Below are positions 11,867 through 14,343 of a stretch of DNA of 14,343 nt, in pieces. Where the stretch lies: positions 1 through 14,343 of the forward strand of contig CAZEFW010000192.1 in assembly GCA_964511535.1 (NCBI GenBank). The letters are read 5' to 3'. The notes beneath the pieces were generated by a model that searched no databases, was not told the origin of the DNA, and saw only the letters and a program-made list of their open reading frames with translations. The first letter of the stretch is position 1. Every line of letters starts with the position of its first letter. The translations under genes and the position numbers were made by a program. This stretch comes from CAZCFB01 sp964511535 (GTDB lineage: Bacteria > Myxococcota_A > Polyangia > GCA-2747355 > CAZCFB01).

Positions 11867-13117
11867 ATGGAGCTACAAAACGGCAGCTATATCGGGGGTT
11901 ACTGCGTAACCCGGTTGATCGGCCGGGGGGCCATGGGTGGCGTGTACCTGTGCGAAAACCCTCGCATCGGCAGCCAGGTGGCCATCAAGGTGATGCACAG
12001 TCGCCATGAGCGGTCCGACTGGGTGGTGGACCGGTTCATCTCCGAGGCGCGCGTGGTCAACCAGATCGGCCACCCGGGCATCGTCCGGATCTTCGACTGC
12101 CGGATGGAGTCGGGGATCGGACCCTACCTGGTGATGGAGTACCTCGAGGGTCAGAACCTCAAGCAACACTGCAAGGGGCAGCTCCCTCTGAGCGAGATCG
12201 ACGCGGCCCAGATCCTGCTCCAGGCTGCCTCGGCCGTCTCCGCGTGCCACCGCTCCGGCATCGTTCATCGCGATCTGAAGCCGGCCAATCTGTTCCTGCA
12301 GGATGATCCGGGCATGCCCGAGGGGTTCCGGGTCAAGGTGCTCGACTTCGGCGTGGCCAAGCTGCTCAACGCGGAGATTCGCTCCAAGGTCAAGACCCTC
12401 GCCGGCATGGTGCCCGGCTCGCCGCCCTACATGTCGCCGGAGTCCATGGTGGACGCTCGCTCCATCGACGCCCGCAGCGACATCTACTCCCTGGGCGTCA
12501 TCGGCTACCACCTGCTCACCGGGCGGTACCCACACGAGGCCAACTCCCTGGGGCGCCTGGTGATCATGCGCCAGGAAGAGGACCCGGTACCGCCGCGGAC
12601 CTACAACTCCGAAATCAGCCCGGCCGTGGAGCAGGTGTTGCTCGGCGCCCTGGAGCGCGAGCCTGACCGCCGCTACCAGTCCATCGAGAGCTTCCGGATG
12701 GATCTATGCGATGTGGCGTTCCAGGAGCGCCTCTCCACGGTGACCTGGTCGCGCTCCATCACGCCCCCCCCGACCCAGCGTGAGATCGGCGCCGCCCTGC
12801 TGCCCGCAGCCGATACGGCTGACACGGTGGTGGACATGCAGCCGCCCGAGCACGCGCCGCCGGCGCCTCCCAGTCCGCTTGCCCCGTCGGTGACCCTGCG
12901 CCAGGTGGCCCGCCAGCCCGCGCTGGACAACGCCCCCGAGGCGCCCGCCACGCCGCGCCCGACCCGCACCACCCGGGGCGGGTACCAGCCCCTCGGCTTC
13001 CCCGCGGTCAAGCCGCCGCCGGCGCGCAGGCGCAGCGCCTCCGCCGTGGCCATCATCGGGGCAGCGGCGACCCTGCTGCTGGCCGCGATGCTCATCGGCT
13101 CCTACAGCCTCTTCTAG
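11867..13117 (+). CDS. PknB-type serine/threonine protein kinase with C-terminal membrane anchor
   Basis: The 416-residue protein contains a complete kinase domain (about residues 12-280). It has the glycine loop IGRGAMGGVY (18-27), ATP-binding Lys41 in VAIKV, the helix-C Glu60, and the catalytic loop HRDLKPAN (134-141, Asp136). The magnesium-binding DFG is at 160-162 and SPE (190-192) stands in place of APE. All catalytic residues are present, so it should be active. A Pro/Ala-rich linker (about 283-386) with a basic RRR follows, then one hydrophobic helix (about 391-413) that ends almost at the C-terminus. The kinase is therefore cytoplasmic and tail-anchored, with essentially no external sensor domain, unlike PASTA-type PknB. 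Its targets are not evident. It lies alone between the PLP-enzyme gene and sat, with gaps of 174 and 105 bases. The short GSPPYMSPE activation segment is typical of the family. Confidence 0.92.
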   Translation: MELQNGSYIGGYCVTRLIGRGAMGGVYLCENPRIGSQVAIKVMHSRHERSDWVVDRFISEARVVNQIGHPGIVRIFDCRMESGIGPYLVMEYLEGQNLKQHCKGQLPLSEIDAAQILLQAASAVSACHRSGIVHRDLKPANLFLQDDPGMPEGFRVKVLDFGVAKLLNAEIRSKVKTLAGMVPGSPPYMSPESMVDARSIDARSDIYSLGVIGYHLLTGRYPHEANSLGRLVIMRQEEDPVPPRTYNSEISPAVEQVLLGALEREPDRRYQSIESFRMDLCDVAFQERLSTVTWSRSITPPPTQREIGAALLPAADTADTVVDMQPPEHAPPAPPSPLAPSVTLRQVARQPALDNAPEAPATPRPTRTTRGGYQPLGFPAVKPPPARRRSASAVAIIGAAATLLLAAMLIGSYSLF

Positions 13118-13140
13118 ATCCCCCAATCAACTAACTCCAC

Positions 13141-13175
13141 TTGACGCGGTGCGTTTCGCTTGTTAAACGCAACGC
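13141..13175 (+). promoter_or_regulatory. Probable sat promoter region with an embedded inverted repeat
   Basis: TTGACG (13141-13146) is a good -35 match and TTAAAC (13163-13168) is a weak -10 at 16-base spacing. Overlapping them is a dyad: TGCGTTT (13150-13156) pairs with AAACGCA (13165-13171). After one mismatch, GCG (13146-13148) pairs with CGC (13173-13175), giving 10 of 11 paired positions around an 8-base centre. It sits where a repressor or activator could control sat. A role as an RNA hairpin ending the kinase transcript is possible, but no T-run follows. Confidence 0.5.
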
Positions 13176-13210
13176 CGATTTAAGAGTCACCACGAGCCAC
13201 CAGAGCTTCA

Positions 13211-13216
13211 AGGAGA
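13211..13216 (+). promoter_or_regulatory. Ribosome binding site of sat
   Basis: AGGAGA ends 6 bases before ATG 13223. It fixes the start of a gene whose stop codon lies beyond the window. Confidence 0.7.
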
Positions 13217-13222
13217 GCGAAT

Positions 13223-14343
13223 ATGATCAAGCCGCATGGTTCTGACACCCTGAACCCGCTGTACGTTAGCGACGACGCCAAGAGGGCGGAGCTGGAGAAG
13301 GAGGCCGAGGGCCTGCCCAGCATCGTCATCTCCTCTGCCGCCGCCGGCAACGCCGTGATGATGGCCTGCGGGTACTTCAACCCGCTGACCGGCTTCATGA
13401 ACGCTGCCGACGCCATGGCGTGCGCCGAGGGCATGAAGACCACCGGCGGTCTGTTCTTCCCGGTGCCCGTGGTCAACGTGGTGCCCGACGCTGCCGCCGT
13501 GGCCGACGCCAAGCGCATCGCCCTGCGCGACCCCAACGTGGACGGCAACCCGGTCCTGGCCATCCAGGATGTCGAGGCCATCGAGACCTTCACCGACGAG
13601 CAGATGGCTGCCATGACCATGCAGGTCTACGCCACTGACGACATGGAGCACCCGGGAGTCAAGGCGTTCAACAGCACTGGCAAGGTCTGCATCAGCGGCC
13701 CGATCCAGGTGCTGAACTACTCCTACTTCGCAGTGGACTTCCCCGAGACCTTCCGTACCGCCGTGCAGATCCGCGACGAGATCAAGGAGCGCGGCTGGGA
13801 GAAGGTCGTGGCCTTCCAGACTCGTAACCCGATGCACCGGGCCCACGAGGAGCTGTGCCGCATGGCCCACAAGGACGTCAACGCGGACGGCATCCTGATT
13901 CACATGCTCCTCGGCAAGCTGAAGCCTGGCGACATCCCCGCCGACGTGCGCGACGCCGCCATCCGCAAGATGGTCGAGCTCTACTTCCCGAAGAACACCG
14001 TGATGATCACTGGCTACGGCTTCGACATGCTGTACGCCGGTCCCCGTGAGGCCGTGCTGCACGCCCTGTTCCGCCAGAACTGCGGCTGCACCCACCTCAT
14101 CGTGGGCCGCGACCACGCCGGCGTGGGCTCCTACTACGGGCCCTTCGACGCGCAGACGATCTTCGACGGCATCACCAAGGACGACATGGAGATCGACGTC
14201 TTCCGCGCCGACCACACCGCGTGGTCCAAGAAGCTGGGCAAGATCATCATGATGGGCTCGGTGGACGACCACACCAAGGAGGACTGGATCTTCCTGTCCG
14301 GCACCAAGGTGCGCATCATGCTGGCCGCCGGCGAGTCCCTGCC
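13223..14343 (+). CDS. sat: ATP sulfurylase (sulfate adenylyltransferase), partial at 3' end
   Basis: The reading frame is open from ATG 13223 to the window edge, giving 373 full codons of a protein usually around 400 residues. Sat interconverts ATP plus sulfate with adenosine phosphosulfate plus pyrophosphate. Motifs are diagnostic: QTRNPMHRAHEEL (199-211) carries the HxxH-type nucleotide-binding signature, HMLLGKLKPGDI follows, and GRDHAGVGSYYGP (295-307) and SGTKVRIML lie near the end. This is the single-polypeptide Sat of sulfate reducers and sulfur oxidisers, not the CysDN type, and no APS-kinase fusion is visible before the edge. The N-terminus (MIKPHGSDTLNPL) resembles Sat of sulfur-metabolising proteobacteria. 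Every lysine codon seen is AAG and Asp is nearly always GAC, suggesting high expression. Whether it serves sulfate reduction, sulfur oxidation in reverse, or assimilation depends on downstream genes (for example aprBA) outside the window. Confidence 0.95.
   Translation, partial: MIKPHGSDTLNPLYVSDDAKRAELEKEAEGLPSIVISSAAAGNAVMMACGYFNPLTGFMNAADAMACAEGMKTTGGLFFPVPVVNVVPDAAAVADAKRIALRDPNVDGNPVLAIQDVEAIETFTDEQMAAMTMQVYATDDMEHPGVKAFNSTGKVCISGPIQVLNYSYFAVDFPETFRTAVQIRDEIKERGWEKVVAFQTRNPMHRAHEELCRMAHKDVNADGILIHMLLGKLKPGDIPADVRDAAIRKMVELYFPKNTVMITGYGFDMLYAGPREAVLHALFRQNCGCTHLIVGRDHAGVGSYYGPFDAQTIFDGITKDDMEIDVFRADHTAWSKKLGKIIMMGSVDDHTKEDWIFLSGTKVRIMLAAGESL

Noticed and set aside
13208..14272. 354-codon minus-strand open frame opposite sat
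   Set aside because: Sat is unmistakable on the plus strand, and the minus frame is Val/His/Asp-rich with no motifs.

Overview
The window is about two thirds GC by eye, with dense genes and strong G/C at third codon positions. It looks like a Gram-negative bacterium: it carries AMIN-domain periplasmic protein architecture and an N-terminally anchored, TonB-like Pro/Glu-rich protein. A 2-hydroxyacyl-CoA dehydratase-type iron-sulfur protein, an ATP sulfurylase of the Sat type used by sulfate reducers and sulfur oxidisers, and a PknB-type membrane kinase together suggest an anaerobic or sulfur-metabolising deltaproteobacterial relative (Desulfobacterota/Myxococcota-like). That placement is an inference from gene content and is not firm.

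Layout, left to right. (1) A partial minus-strand gene (1-304) encodes a membrane-anchored protein whose Pro-Glu/Pro-Ala/Pro-Lys tract runs off the window edge. (2) Divergent from it is a stand-alone 2-hydroxyacyl-CoA dehydratase/benzoyl-CoA reductase subunit-type protein (458-1624). (3) A translationally coupled pair follows: a MoxR-like AAA+ ATPase (1742-2614, TTG start) and a 598-residue protein with an N-terminal TraB/PrgY (TIKI-superfamily)-like domain and a large unrecognised C-terminal part (2614-4410). (4) A 300-base intergenic region is made almost entirely of two kinds of tandem repeat: a 45-bp palindromic REP/MITE-like unit twice (4408-4497) and a 68-bp hairpin-bearing unit twice (4518-4653). 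The first palindromic unit supplies the stop codon of the preceding gene. (5) A second coupled pair follows: a secreted protein of about 1300 residues with an AMIN domain, roughly 1000 residues of Ala/Arg/Lys/Glu coiled coil and an AMIN-like C-terminal domain (4745-8647), overlapping by one base a polytopic GT-C-type glycosyltransferase-like membrane protein (8647-10182). (6) Next come a fold-type II PLP enzyme of the cysteine-synthase superfamily (10232-11692), a Ser/Thr kinase with a C-terminal membrane anchor (11867-13117), and the start of sat (from 13223), which has its own likely promoter containing a strong inverted repeat.

How the genes may work together. The AAA+/TraB-like pair is the best candidate for an uncharacterised system. 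One-base TAATG coupling suggests the two proteins are made together, and the AAA+ protein may remodel or load the TraB-like protein. The AMIN-coil/GT-C pair suggests a cell-envelope structure, in which an extremely long helical protein is made with a lipid-linked-sugar-type transferase. The PLP enzyme and Sat both fit sulfur metabolism, but a kinase gene and a separate promoter lie between them, so a shared pathway is only a possibility. No tRNA, rRNA, CRISPR array, intact transposase or phage gene was seen.
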